DNA of 64,000 nt from Acheta domesticus (Eukaryota > Arthropoda > Insecta > Orthoptera > Gryllidae): assembly GCA_031308135.1 (NCBI GenBank), contig JAHLJT010009436.1, forward strand, positions 142,684,303-142,748,302. Reading direction: 5' to 3'. Each line of letters starts with the position of its first letter. The stretch's first letter is position 1. A program made the position numbers and the translations under genes. Shown here piece by piece: positions 25,996 to 37,305 of the stretch. The notes under the pieces are model-generated. The model had not been told where the DNA came from. It saw only the letters and a program-made list of their open reading frames with translations, and made no database searches.

Positions 25996-26815
25996 CTTTA
26001 AAAGTTACACAATAATGACATAGCAGCATCTCGGTATCTCTTATGTGAAGTGGAAAAGAACATTTGGACTTAATGGGATTTGATAAATCCAAAATCGTAT
26101 TTAAAGGAAAGGCGAAGGTTAATAAGAACTTACTGGAATACACGGTATTCCGTTTCCTCCTCTTAGTGTTATTACTCAACAATTACTCAGATATTTAAAA
26201 AAAAACGTGCATGACCATTTTTAAAGATACACACTTGAATGAATTTGTGCAGGAAACAACCAAGTTACAAGAATTAATATGGTTGAAAAGTGGCTTGGAA
26301 CGTTGGATCATATCTTATAAGTAAAAAATTAAAGAAAAGATGTTAGACATTTTGCAGGAAATGTTGAAGATGACGTAGGAGCTTCATATAATGTAGCCTT
26401 CAAAATTAAAATATCTTAATAATCTCTGGAACGACGCAGTCAGATCTTTCCCTTAGATCTTGGCGTATCTACAAAGTTTCAGCTCAAAAGCTTTTAATCT
26501 AACAGAGTAATGACATCCAACCATCCAAATAGATTTTCAGGTTCAAAATTGGATGCATCTCTTCCCCCTGCATCAATCTTAACCATCTTTAGCAAAGCAC
26601 TAATAGATCCGAATCATATCGTGAATGCGAATTAACAGCGGAAAAGAAGATTAACCACGGATTTTACGCCCAATATTTGATATCATATTCTTGAAGTGAT
26701 TCCAATACCTCCGCTGATCAAAATAAAGATATCTAAGGAATAGTTACTGCAGTTTACGTGTACGAAATTTCCCTCTGTATGAATGCAACTTCACCGCTGC
26801 ACATAATTAACAATT
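25996..26815. other. AT-rich sequence, nothing recognised
   Basis: No supportable gene or repeat. Confidence 0.35.
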
Positions 26816-26819
26816 GGCA

Positions 26820-27290
26820 AAGACAGCATCGTCAGCCTCGTGGTCCCGGAGGCCCACAGCCTCCCGTCCGCTTGTCTCGCGCGGCCCACGCGGTCGGCGC
26901 GCGCGTATTGTGCGCACGGGACGCTCCCTGACGTAAACGCGGCCACGAGGAAGTGAGCGGCGGCGGCGGCGGCGGTGAAGGAGCGACTTTCGCCAGTGAC
27001 GCAATCGGCGGCCGCTTTGTGCGCGGCCGCGGCCGGCGGAGGAGGAGGAGGAGGAGGAGGAGGAGGAGGCGGCGGCGGTGGCGGTGCAGCGGCACATCTC
27101 CGCCCCCGACGCAACAATCGCCAGCACCGCCCCCGACCTCCCCGCCCGGCCCGGCCACGCCCCGCTCCGCTGCTCGCGTGTCTTGCAAGGCCGCCAGCGC
27201 CGGCGCTCGCTCGCGGACAGGAGAAAGGCCGGCCTTGTTACACGCAGGCCAGGCCAACGAATACCGCCGTAGAAGGCGAAATTTAAATTC
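26820..27290. promoter_or_regulatory. CpG-rich island 7 with trinucleotide repeats
   Basis: This is the largest and most CpG-dense block. It includes two GCGGCCGC sites (27008-27015 and 27023-27030), a (CGG)n stretch at about 26957-26975 and a (GGA)n run at about 27040-27068. Open frames of up to 161 codons occur on both strands and encode Arg/Ala/Pro/Ser-rich low complexity, a consequence of the trinucleotide runs. It is a candidate CpG island. Instability of the GGA/CGG repeats is plausible. Confidence 0.5.
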
Positions 27291-27467
27291 ATTCATTGCT
27301 CCTACAGGGTAAAATACATTGAATAATGGGAATGTTAATACAAGTATTACAGAATATTGTTAGGCACTCATGTCTTCTCCAAACTAAAAGTAATAATAAT
27401 TGACATAACAATTCATACTAAAATTATACATAATAATAGCTTTATCCATGAGATAGAAATTTTAACT

Positions 27468-28966
27468 AAACTAGTGGTGCTACAGAATGGCACAGACTTT
27501 ATTGGTTTTCTATTTCCTTGGCTCTCGGCTAGCTATTCATACTTGCCACATTCTCTTTCCAGCTGCCATGTACCGTCGTCCACACTTCATATTTTGACAT
27601 TTCCTTAATTTTTCGCTTTCCTAGTGGAACGAAATATTAATTTTAGAATATTAAAGAACACTGAAACCTCGACCTAAATTTTTTTTGGAAAATTTGGCCA
27701 TTTTCTTTGGCAAATTTGGAGTCCTTTTTAAGAAAATGGCGTTTAAGCGCAAATAAAAGTGCAAAATATGACGCTCTTTTTCACAGAAAATTTTGAGTTT
27801 TCGAAAAACTTCATTTGAAGTCATTTGAAGCACTTTCACTCACAAATTCAATAGTGTTTACAAATTGCTGCAAATGTGCATTTTAACGGTACGAGAGAAC
27901 TAAAAAAAATACATTTGTGTAATTTTGCAATGATAGTGCAATTAGCACTATATATTCGAAAAGTTTGAACAAAAAATTTGAAGCCATCTTTGAGAAAATG
28001 GCGTTTCAGCGTTTCTGAAAATACGGAAATTCCAGCTAGTTTTCACAGAAAACATTTTTCGAGAAACTTTATTTGACATTTTTTAAAGCACATGTACTCA
28101 TTCATATAATAATGTGAACAAATTGCCGCTAATTTAAATATTAATGACGTGGCAGACAAGAAAAAAAATACATTTTTGTGATCTTTAAAAAAACAAAAGA
28201 ATAGAGCAATATGGCGTTAATGGCATCTTATAGAGCACATTTAGCACTATCCCTACCAAACGTTTAATGAAAAAAATTTGGAGCCGTTTAAGACAAAATC
28301 TTGTTTTGTAACTTTTTTAAAATTGCAAATATTTCGCGCAATATTGCCAGAAAACTATCAAAATTTTCAAGAAAATGTACATTACCTTAATCATAGAACT
28401 CACTTTGGAGAACAAATTTTATTTGGACGAAAAATCTCTATCTTCAATTTTGTAGTTGTAGGAACACGCCGAAAAAAATTCAAACGTTTGCAATTTTTGA
28501 AAATTTAGAGTTAACCATAGAAATGGAATCTTTGCCACCTTTATAAGTATATTTTACTCTATTTTTACAAGAAATTTAAAGAAGAAATTTGGAGCCGTTT
28601 TTGAGAAAATTTTGAAAATGTCTGAGGGGTTTCATATAAAGTACCCTTAAAATTTGAAGAAAGTTTTTCAAAATCGCAGCGCCTAGAGTGGAAGCAGATC
28701 GACCGAGGAATGTCCATTTTGGAAGAAATCGCATGTATGGTTTAAGCGATAATGTTATTCACAGACGGACGGACGGATGGACGGACGGACGGACGGATAG
28801 ACAGACAGACCGACATTTTGAGAAAAACAACACTTTTTCGGTATCTGGGGACCCCAAAACGTCTATTTCCGTTAAAATCTTGAAATTGATTTCCCGCAGC
28901 ATTACATAACTTTCCCTGTACTACGTATATTACTCCGGATGTACGTACATATACGGGAAAGTAAAA
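27468..28966 (+). mobile_element. Repeat family A, copy A (1.5 kb)
   Basis: It starts AAACTAGTGGTGCTACAGAA and ends CGGGAAAGTAAAA, the same ends as the copies at 33961, 45383 and 60349. Shared internal blocks include AAAATGGCGTTTAAGCG, GCACTTTCACTCACAAAT, ATCTCTATCTTCAATTTTGT and a (GACG)n run at about 28763-28815. Positions 28909-28962 correspond to the terminal hairpin ACTTTCCC...GGGAAAGT. No long coding frame is conserved between copies, so it is probably non-autonomous. The transposon class is uncertain. Confidence 0.7.
28763..28815 (+). repeat. (GACG)n / (GACA)n microsatellite within family A
   Basis: GGACGGACGGACG units pass into GACAGACAGAC. The same array sits at the equivalent place in the copies at 33961-35641 and 60349-61937, so it is part of the element. 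Confidence 0.9.
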
Positions 28967-29004
28967 ACATTTTGAGGGTCTATTTTGTTGATCCATTTTT
29001 ACTT

Positions 29005-29026
29005 GAGAGAGAGAGAGAGAGAGAGA
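29005..29026 (+). repeat. (GA)n microsatellite
   Basis: Eleven uninterrupted GA units. Confidence 0.95.
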
Positions 29027-29673
29027 AACTGATTTATCCGTCATCGACGAGAGCCGATTAATTTTTGTATAAAAAAGCCAGTACACATGATTTAAACATT
29101 CGAGAAAATTCCACACTTCAAGTCATCAGCTATACTCCCTAGTATATGATATTATCGTATTAACATGTTAGCTTGCTGAGCTTCTAATTCCTATTGTCAC
29201 TCGTGATACCTTCTTCTCTTATCTAACGTGTCTTGCCCTAAAAATACTTTTATGAAGCTGAACTCATGCGAATACATCGCCCCCCCCCAAAAAAGAGCTA
29301 AAGATGGGATAGAACAGTAAAATTCTACATTGTCCGATACGGAACATCTAAAAAATCAAGATTTTGTTTCACAACTTGTAGTACTTACTGCAATATTAAT
29401 TAAATGACACGTTCACACTTTCTGGGACAATATACTCCCTATTTACTATAAACACAGCGATTATCATATTTCTGACAATGTATCAAATCAATTAACTTCG
29501 TACGCATGAATATGTATGTTGTGTCCTATAGCTGAAATTCTGACACCTACATTGACTTACGTATATATCACATGTATAATGTATGTACTGAATTGTATTA
29601 ATTTTTTTTTTTACAAAGGGACCCAAATACCAGATTTCACTACATCGCACTTAAACGTCACTGCTTCACATTT

Positions 29674-30047
29674 AAACTAGTGGTGCTACAACAGCATAAA
29701 TTTTCTTGTATTATTTATACATTTTTGAAAATTCAAAGAGTTACGCTAAATTAAAATCCGCGCCGTTTTTTGGAGGGTTTCATGTTACATCAGTGGAACC
29801 ATTTGAAGAAAAACTTTTGTGCGGGTTTTGAGAAAATAAATGGTATTTAAATTACAGTAATTTCAAGACTATATGAGGTAACATTTACTCAATTTTTTAA
29901 AAAAATGTACGAGATTATTTTTAACAAACTTATTTTTCAGGACATATTTTGCTTCAGGCAAAAATCTTTATGTTCAATTTTGTAGTTTTGAAATGTTAAA
30001 TGTTTGCAATTTTCGAGATACACAGAGGAAATATAAGAGTACTTATA
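29674..30047 (+). repeat. Repeat family A, left-end fragment (copy E)
   Basis: It begins AAACTAGTGGTGCTACAACA, the family start, and retains TTCAATTTTGTAGTT near 29973. It is cut short at about 30047, where an oppositely oriented copy begins. Confidence 0.55.
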
Positions 30048-30053
30048 TTTTTG

Positions 30054-30573
30054 TTTACTTTCTCGACTTTTTTAACAAGAGAAAATACTGTAATCTTGCG
30101 CAGGAAAACAGCAAATTTTCGACAGAAATATCTTATTGGCGAGCCCTGGTAACGAAAAAGTGAATAGATCCTGCCCAAAATGTACTAAATTAATTCCTCA
30201 AACACGTTGTGTAATCAGAATCCATGGATTGTGGCTCCGTGATGCCGAAAAATGGATTGATGGAAAAACGTTCTCCCTCTCGTCCGTCCGTCCGTCGAAA
30301 TCCGTAAAATATCAGCTCTTTAAAAAAGGACTTGTACACTTTTTTGAAAAAATGAGTAGTTGTTGCGTAATTTACACTGAAAATTTATGCAATTTCCAAA
30401 AAAAAGCACATTTTCTCAAAAGCCACTCCAAATTTTCTTCGCATTTTTTCCACAGATAGAGGAAGAAACGCTAAAAAGAATGACTCGGGTCTCATTTCCG
30501 TTAAACTTTATGAATTTTCGACAATTGAACAGAAATAATGCAAGATAATGTGAGCTATTGTAGCACCAACAGT
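30054..30573 (-). repeat. Repeat family A, inverted copy (copy E')
   Basis: Read on the minus strand it starts near 30573 with ACTGTTGGTGCTACA, a variant of the family start. It contains TTTGGAGTGGCTTTTGAGAAA and the CGGACGGACGGACG run, and ends at 30054 with GAAAGTAAA. It lies tail-to-tail with copy E. Confidence 0.55.
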
Positions 30574-31111
30574 AATTATTCACGATTTCTACCACCATTC
30601 GCTTTGCATTTTAGAAGTATTAATGTTCCAACATCAGGATTTTAGGTTTTTAAACGTTGTTCACGAACATCCACTTCACGACACATGCCGTGCATATTCT
30701 TATAAAAATGAGTAGTTCGCCCGTTAGATGGATCCAAACAGCAGAAATCCAATTTTTTACAAGAACCAAAGATTGGTTTCTTTGTTAAATAAACTACAAA
30801 CTAGTTGCAAAATATTTACACATGCAATAATGGCCTACACTATGTTAGATTACTAAGACTATGTTAGGCTCTAGGTGATAATCGATGCATTTCAATTTTT
30901 TAAACAAAAATAAACATATTAACGGAAAATAGATCTAATTACACAAAAATAATAGTAATGTAGCCAATAGCGAATCCTTTTCATATTAATATTCAACTTA
31001 AAAAATTAACACTGGACAAATACAATCTAATATCAATAATTTAGCAGAGTACTGTTAAGGATTGAGAAACGGATATTTTAATAATACGTTGATGTTTTTG
31101 AGGATAAAAAA
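30574..31111. other. AT-rich sequence, nothing recognised
   Basis: No supportable feature. Confidence 0.4.
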
Positions 31112-33677
31112 GGTCCCCCCCGATAAGATGGTAAAAAGTTCCCCTCCAGTAAATTACATATGAGTAGTTACACTATAATTCTAACATAAAATAATATTTT
31201 TGAAAGGTTTCTTAGCCCCCGTCCTACCACCCACACCCCTCAACAGCCAAAAAAGTGTTTTTTTAATTTCAATATTTTTCGTCACCTAACACTATTTTAT
31301 CTGTCTGGAAAAATATGATCAATAAGAAAACAATTTGTACTACCAGAAAAATATTTTTCAATATTTACTCAGGCCCAAATTCAAATACAAAAAAATATTT
31401 TTGAAAAAAATAATTATTTTTTACTGTGTCTTAAAAGGCTGGAACAGGCTCGAAAAAAATGTCAAAGGTTCCTCTTACAACACAAATTGTTGTGCAATTG
31501 TTTTCAGATTTTTTCGATTGCTGGGCTGAAGTTAAAAAAATAAAAATCATTTTCCCGCCTTTAAAACACTTGGACTTGAAATATACTTTGAAATTACTGC
31601 AGCAGTTCTGTGCATTTATTTTAATTATTATTATACATTTGTTTACATTATTGAAACACCCAAGTAATATTTTGACTTTGGAATGTAGTTACAAATTATT
31701 GTTTTTTTAAGCTTTCTAATCCTTTGTATCAAACACTAAGGAACGACGGTAATTTTGACAATTTATAAGAAACCATGGACACAAAACCTTCTAAGTGTGA
31801 TACTGGTGGATAGAGAATTACACCATATCCTACATCAAGCACATTTTAGAAGAAAAAATAGATTGCAGATTATGACATGCAAAAAACATTGCAACACACA
31901 TGATAATGGCAAATAACTCGGAAGCGATGCTTCCTAGACCTTTTAAATCAGGTTTGTGTGTCTCATAAGAACACGACGTTTTTGAGGACAAGTAAATTCT
32001 GACATATCACTTGTTTTGGCGGAAGGGTAGATGACAAAAAGGAAATGATAAGGGACAGTTCGGGTGCAGATGAAGAATAGATGGGTGACAGTGGGGAAAT
32101 GAAGGGTAACAGATTGGGCCCGGATTATGTTGTTGGGCAGTATTCTTCAAAATACTACTTTTATGATCATCATATTTTACAATTTTGCTTATTTGTTCTT
32201 TTGGGTGCCCCCTCTCCATAGCATGGGTGGACAGAAAAGAGAAGCCAATGTCAATGTAAAATTAAACTGAAGGAAAATACTAAAAGTATCTTTCACGATA
32301 AAATTAGGGGTCTATTTTATTTTCTGTGAATTTTTGTTTCAACGTTCAGCAATATTCGAATGGATTCTCTCGCAAAGTACCAGGTCTATAATTCCGTAAA
32401 CCATATTTTTAGGGGGTTTGGGAGTTTGCAGTTGAGTGCTGCATTAAACCAATTTTCAGTTTTCATACAATTACTGTTTACAAAGTGCAGAGTTTTCGCA
32501 CGTGTACAGATTGTACGAATGTCTACTTATTTATACAAAAACAAATACTAAGAATGAGTAAAGGAAAAGACAACTTTTTCTCTAGTCTGAAACATCTACA
32601 GACGTGAGAGCGTAGGCTTCCGCAGCCAGTGTCAGTAACTATTTATTGGTCCGGGAGACGCCGCACTCGACGTACTAGGCACTGTTTCAGCTGCTGTTAT
32701 GTGGCCTTCCTCCTGGAGGAAGGTCGCACGTGCCTAGGACGCGGCAACTGCCGGACAGCCAAGTGTTTGACTACAACTTGACAAGTGCTAGACTAAAGAC
32801 TAGCCATTCGTTTTTTTAAACTAGGCCTAACTATTTAAAAAATATGAAACACTTCACCAGCGTCCTGAGACGAAGTGTTAAGATTATTTTCGTGCTAGTG
32901 TCGGTGTTTTAAGACACAGTAAAACAGTTCTTGTAAATCTGGGAACAACCTCATCCCCTTCATTTTCCCACATGTCCCTAAATTATCCTTCAAATGTGAC
33001 CGAATTAGTATTAAATAAACTGCCACAAACTCTTATCTTTCCTTCGTGTATGATATTCTTAAAAAAACGATTATAAAGCTTAAAAAAATGATAATTTGTA
33101 AGTACATTCCAAAGTAAAAATAATATTGGGTTCTATAACAATGTATACTGATGTATAATAAACACTCAAATAAATGTACAGAACCGTTGCAGTCATTTTC
33201 AAAGTATATTTAAAGTCCAGGTGTTTTTAAGGCGGGAAATGTTTTTTATTTTTTAACTGCAGTCCTGCAATCCAAAAAATCGGAAAAAATGCCCAACAAT
33301 TTGTGTTTTAAGAGAAACTTTTGACATTTTTTCGAGCCTGTTCCAGGCTTCTAAGATACGCCGTTTAAAAAAATACTCCTTTTTATTTTTTTCAAAAATA
33401 TTGTTTTTGTTTGAATTTGAATCTGCGTAAATATTGAAAAATATTTTTCTGATAGTACAAATTGTTTTCTTATTGATATTAATTTTTCCAGTCAGATAAA
33501 ATAGTGTTAAGTTGACGAAAGTAATGAAAACACGTTTTTGGCTGGACAGAGGTGTGGGTGGTGGGACGGGGGATAAAAAACCTTTCAAAAATATTGTTTT
33601 TATGTTAGAATTATAGTGTAATCACTCATATGTAATTTGGTTGAGGGGAACTTTTTACCATCTTATCGGGGGGGACC
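31112..33677. mobile_element. 2.6-kb foldback with ~620-bp inverted arms
   Basis: The left arm (31112 to about 31735) starts GGTCCCCCCCGATAAGATGG. The right arm (about 33050-33677) is its reverse complement, ending CCATCTTATCGGGGGGGACC. Correspondence runs throughout the arms; for example TTGAAATATACTTTGAAATT near 31575 corresponds to the reverse of AAAGTATATTTAAA near 33201. The arms are diverged by scattered substitutions and small indels. Between them lie about 1.3 kb of AT-rich DNA and a GC-rich palindromic fragment (32604-32776). It may be a foldback transposon or two head-to-head copies of one repeat. I could not define a target duplication. Confidence 0.7.
32604..32776. repeat. GC-rich palindromic repeat (copy 1 of family P)
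   Basis: A left arm beginning AGCGTAGGCTTCCGCAGCC and a right arm ending GCCGGACAGCCAAGTG are mutually inverted around CTAGGCAC...GTGCCTAGG. The centre contains a perfect 9-bp-arm hairpin, CCTTCCTCC-T-GGAGGAAGG. The same outer sequences occur at 35655-35765 and 63559-63800. Confidence 0.6.
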
Positions 33678-33851
33678 CTATACACATGCCAAGTAGATCT
33701 TTTTGTTTCCTTGTGGGTCAGAATGAAAGAAACAGAATGAGGCAGTTATTTCCTCTTTGATTATTTCGAATAATGTGACATTGTCTGAACTCAATTAAAT
33801 TAATTCTCAAGTATGAACTGATTCTTCTGAAAATTGTATTCAGTCATGAAA

Positions 33852-33953
33852 TTATTACTTTCTTGCATTTACTAATGTAAGAAGAGAAAGTATTATAATC
33901 GTGCGCCAGAAAACGGCGAATTTTTGAGACAAAATCTGTTATTGCCGGGCCTT
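33852..33953 (-). repeat. Inverted terminal fragment of family A
   Basis: Reverse-complemented, it matches the right end of family A: ...GCCCGGCAATAA...CGCACGATTATAATACTTTC... It directly abuts the start of copy B at 33961. It could be copy B's own left inverted end or a leftover of a neighbouring copy. Confidence 0.5.
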
Positions 33954-33960
33954 AGTAAGG

Positions 33961-35641
33961 AACTAGTGGTGACACAGAATAGCACAAACTTTCTCGTAGA
34001 AAAGTTTTCTAATTTCGTTGGTGTGAACTGCTTGTACGGTCTTGCCCCATCCTCGTATCAGCTGCCATCTATTACCTCCCAAAGTATATTTCTTTTAAAT
34101 TTTCTCAATTATTCGGTTTGCTACTAGTAGTAGAATCGAAATAGTACTTTACGAATATTAAAGAAGAGTAAAACTTCGTCCTAAATGGCAATTTTCGCTC
34201 AAATGTTTGGGGCCGTTTTTAAGAAAATGGCAATTAAGCGTTAAGGTAAATTCGAAATTTGAAGCTCTCTTTCACAGAAAGTTTTTGAGTTCTCAAAAAA
34301 CTTCATTGGAAGTCATTTGAAACACTTTCAGTCACAAATCCAATATTGTTTACAATTCGCTGGAAATCGCTGGCGTGAGAAATATTTAAAAAAATGTGTT
34401 TGTGTAATTTTTGAAAAAACAACAACAAAAGAACACAGCAAAATTCATTTTTTGTCATCTTCAACAGTGCAATTAGCACTAGCCGTACGAAAAAGTTTGA
34501 AAAAAATGGAGCTATCTATGAGAAAATGTCGTTTGAGCGTTTCTAAAACTGCTGAATTTTGAGCTAATTTTCACAGAAAAATGTTGAGTTTCCAGAAACT
34601 TTATATGACATTATTTAAGGGACATGTACGAAAAAACATAATGTAAACAAATAGCCGCTAATGTAAATACTAACAATGTGAGAGCCAAGTCAAAAAATTA
34701 CAATTTTGGAATATTTGAAAAACAAAAGGATAGAAAAATATGGCGTTTCAGTCATCTTATAGACTGCATTTAGGAATATCCCTGAGAAAATTTTAAAGCA
34801 AATATTTGGAGTCAGCGAAAAAAAACTTGTTTTTGTAATTTTTTAATATTGCAAATATTGCACGAAATATTGCCCGAAAAATTCTAAAAGTTTCAAAATA
34901 ATGCATATGATCTTAATGAAATAACTCACTATGGAGAACATTTCATTTGAAGGAAAATCTATCTTCAATTTTGTAGTTGTAGGAAGACGCCGAAAAAATT
35001 CTAACTTCTGCAATTTTCAAAAATTCAGAGTTAGTCGTGAAAATCGGACCTATGCCACCTTATAAGTGTATTTTGCTCTATTTTCAAAATAAATTTCAAG
35101 AAAAAATTTGGAGCCGTTTTGGAGAAAAGTTTTAAAATGTCCCGGGGGCTTCATTTAAAAGTACCCCCAAATTTTGAAGAAAGTTTTTCAAAATCGCAGC
35201 GCCTCGAGTCGAGCCAGATGGACTGGAGAATATCCATTTTGGAAAAATCTTACGTATGGTTTAGGTGGTAGTCGTGTTCACAGAGGAGGGACAGACGGAC
35301 GGACGGGCTGTTTGAAAGAAAAACACTTTTTCGGTATCACGAGACCCCAAAACGTGTATTTCTGTTGAAATCTAGAAAAATCTAGAAATCGAGTTTCCAC
35401 AGCATTACAAAACTTTATATAATGTACTATGTATGTTATGTAATATATTACGTATAATTAATACTTAGTAAATGTATTATAGTTTTCATAAATATAAAAT
35501 AAATAATATATAGTGTATATAGTACAAAAATGTAGTATTAATGCGTAATATAATTAATACTTATACTATACATAAGTAATATACTAAATAATGTACCACG
35601 TATATTACTCCGTATATACGTATGTATACGGGAAAGTAAAA
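33961..35641 (+). mobile_element. Repeat family A, copy B (1.7 kb)
   Basis: It starts AACTAGTGGTGACACAGAAT and ends GGGAAAGTAAAA, and carries all the family's internal blocks and a short GACGGACGGACGG run near 35294. The terminal hairpin region is disrupted by about 170 bp of AT-rich sequence (about 35425-35590), which accounts for its greater length. Confidence 0.7.
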
Positions 35642-35654
35642 TGGTAAGATTACC

Positions 35655-35765
35655 AGAGAGAGCGTAGGCTTTCGCGGCTGGAGTCAGTAGCTGCTTGCCT
35701 GTCCGCGAGAAGCCGTATCCTATGCGCAGGTGCCAACGTCCCGGACAGCCAAGCAGCTAAGATTA
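35655..35765. repeat. GC-rich palindromic repeat (copy 2 of family P), internally deleted
   Basis: AGAGCGTAGGCTTTCGCGGC, CGCAGGTGCCAACGTCC and CCGGACAGCCAAGCAGC lie in the same order as at 63559-63800 read on the minus strand. The central hairpin is lost and the two arms join at CGTCCCGGACAGCC. Confidence 0.55.
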
Positions 35766-36220
35766 GGTCACTAATACACTACATTGACAGATGCATATTT
35801 TCCTGGCATTTAATGGCCATTCTTGTTTTGTAGGAAAGTCTTAGTATTTTCTTTCTATTAACCTTCTATTTCTCAATATTTATCCTTTCTCCGTCCTTTG
35901 TTTAGAATCTGAATAGATCAAAGAGTTACAAATCACAGACTAGTGGCGCCATCTTTCTGGGGTTTTGGATTCGGAGAGTCTGGTTAGATCACTCTTCGCC
36001 GGAAGCCCAACTTTTGAATATAAATTATCATCTTTCCGAACGGTTTTGAGCTGAACTGATCTAATGCGGACCTGCCTTACTCACATACTCTGTATCACTT
36101 TTTATCACTATAATGACACATTTTGGAATTTTGACGGTTATATCCCAGCACTGGGATCTACTGAATCACAGATATTAGAAAATTAGGCACGATTAATAAT
36201 TGGTTCTGCAACACGATCGC
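35766..36220. other. AT-rich sequence, nothing certain
   Basis: ACTAGTGGCGCCATC at about 35940 resembles the family A start but diverges at once. No other supportable feature. Confidence 0.35.
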
Positions 36221-36224
36221 GTAA

Positions 36225-36492
36225 CATCAAACAAAAGCAAAAGAGCCTGCGCCGAAATTCGGTTCCAGGGGGTGCCCGCGACCCTGGGAGGGCCTGAATC
36301 ACTGCGCGCCGAGGCTGCCACCCGAGTCGCAGGCGGATCTGCACTTCATCTCAAGGCTCCGCCAGGCGGATCTGCACGGAAGGCGCGCCGCGCCGGCCGC
36401 CCCTCTGCCCCGACCGCACCCCGCACGCGCCCCGCACGCGCCGCGCAGTGCGCCCAATCGAATCCCGAAACGGAGAGCGGGGGCTCGTGCTA
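36225..36492. promoter_or_regulatory. CpG-rich island 8
   Basis: A CpG-dense block has internal duplications: AGGCGGATCTGCAC at 36331 and 36364, and CCCCGCACGCG twice in tandem near 36418. The 97-codon open frame on the plus strand is Ala/Arg/Pro-rich and not recognised. It is a candidate regulatory island. Confidence 0.45.
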
Positions 36493-36953
36493 AAATTCCC
36501 TCATTTACAAACAGAAAGGCAGAAAAAATGGGGTTACATTAAAGTGTTTTCATTACTGTATATTTAGTGAAACTTTAATAATGAAAGTAGGTAACAATAT
36601 TAATATATTATAATATTGTATAGGTTATAATATTATGTTCTCAATAAAGTACTGATCTATGAAACACATATTCAGATCACTTGCAAATTGTCTATGAATC
36701 AAAACATGCAAACATTCGAAAAAGAGATATTTAGATTCGAGGCACTTTCAAACAATGCACGTAGACAACTTTAGCTTGTACAGGTACTCTTAGGTTAGTA
36801 CAGATACTCTTAGAACGTAGGTTCAAAATTAGTACAATCTGCATTTTACTTCAACTATTGCAAATATCACTTTAGCGTCAGAGCAACCAAATATCATTAT
36901 GTAGCTGGTATCTATTATAAAAAACGAGAGTACATGTATGCACACGAGTGTAA
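36493..36953. other. AT-rich sequence, nothing recognised
   Basis: No supportable feature. Confidence 0.4.

Positions 36954-36980
<27 letters not shown>
36954..36980 (+). repeat. (GT)n microsatellite
   Basis: Thirteen GT units. The other strand reads as His-Thr repeats in a spurious frame. Confidence 0.95.
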
Positions 36981-36985
<5 letters not shown>

Positions 36986-37057
36986 AAAAAAAGTGTTCGA
37001 TGCAACCCGCAATGCATTTATGTACCAAGGGATCGAGTTGCAGCGATGCGCACAATG

Positions 37058-37305
37058 GCTGGCTAGGGCAGGGCCCAACGGGGCTTGGGGAAACAAGTCA
37101 CGACAAGGCGGGACGAGGCAGGGCGGGATGGGAACGTCTTGGCGGTCGGAGTGGGGCGGGGGCGAGGTTGAAGAGAGCGGGGTGGAGTTGAACGGGGCGG
37201 GATGGACTGGAGCGGGGGCGGGACAGGACAAAATGAGACGGGACACAAAGGGGCGGGACAGAATGGGGGCGGAACGAGACAGAAAAGAGAGGACATGGAA
37301 GGAGT
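37058..37305 (+). repeat. G-rich strand-asymmetric degenerate minisatellite
   Basis: The plus strand repeats GGGGCGGGA-like and GACAGGA/GGAACG-like units with almost no C-runs. The GGG-tract density is high, for example GGGGGCGGGACAGG near 37213, giving G-quadruplex potential on the plus strand. This differs from the CpG islands, where G and C are balanced. Confidence 0.65.

Noticed and set aside
26807..27292. 161-codon frame and five other overlapping frames
   Set aside because: Frames on both strands through (GGA)n/(CGG)n repeats give poly-Ser, poly-Pro and poly-Gly; this is a repeat artefact.
36878..37246. 122-codon frame with His-Thr repeats
   Set aside because: It is a translation of the (GT)n microsatellite and the G-rich tract.
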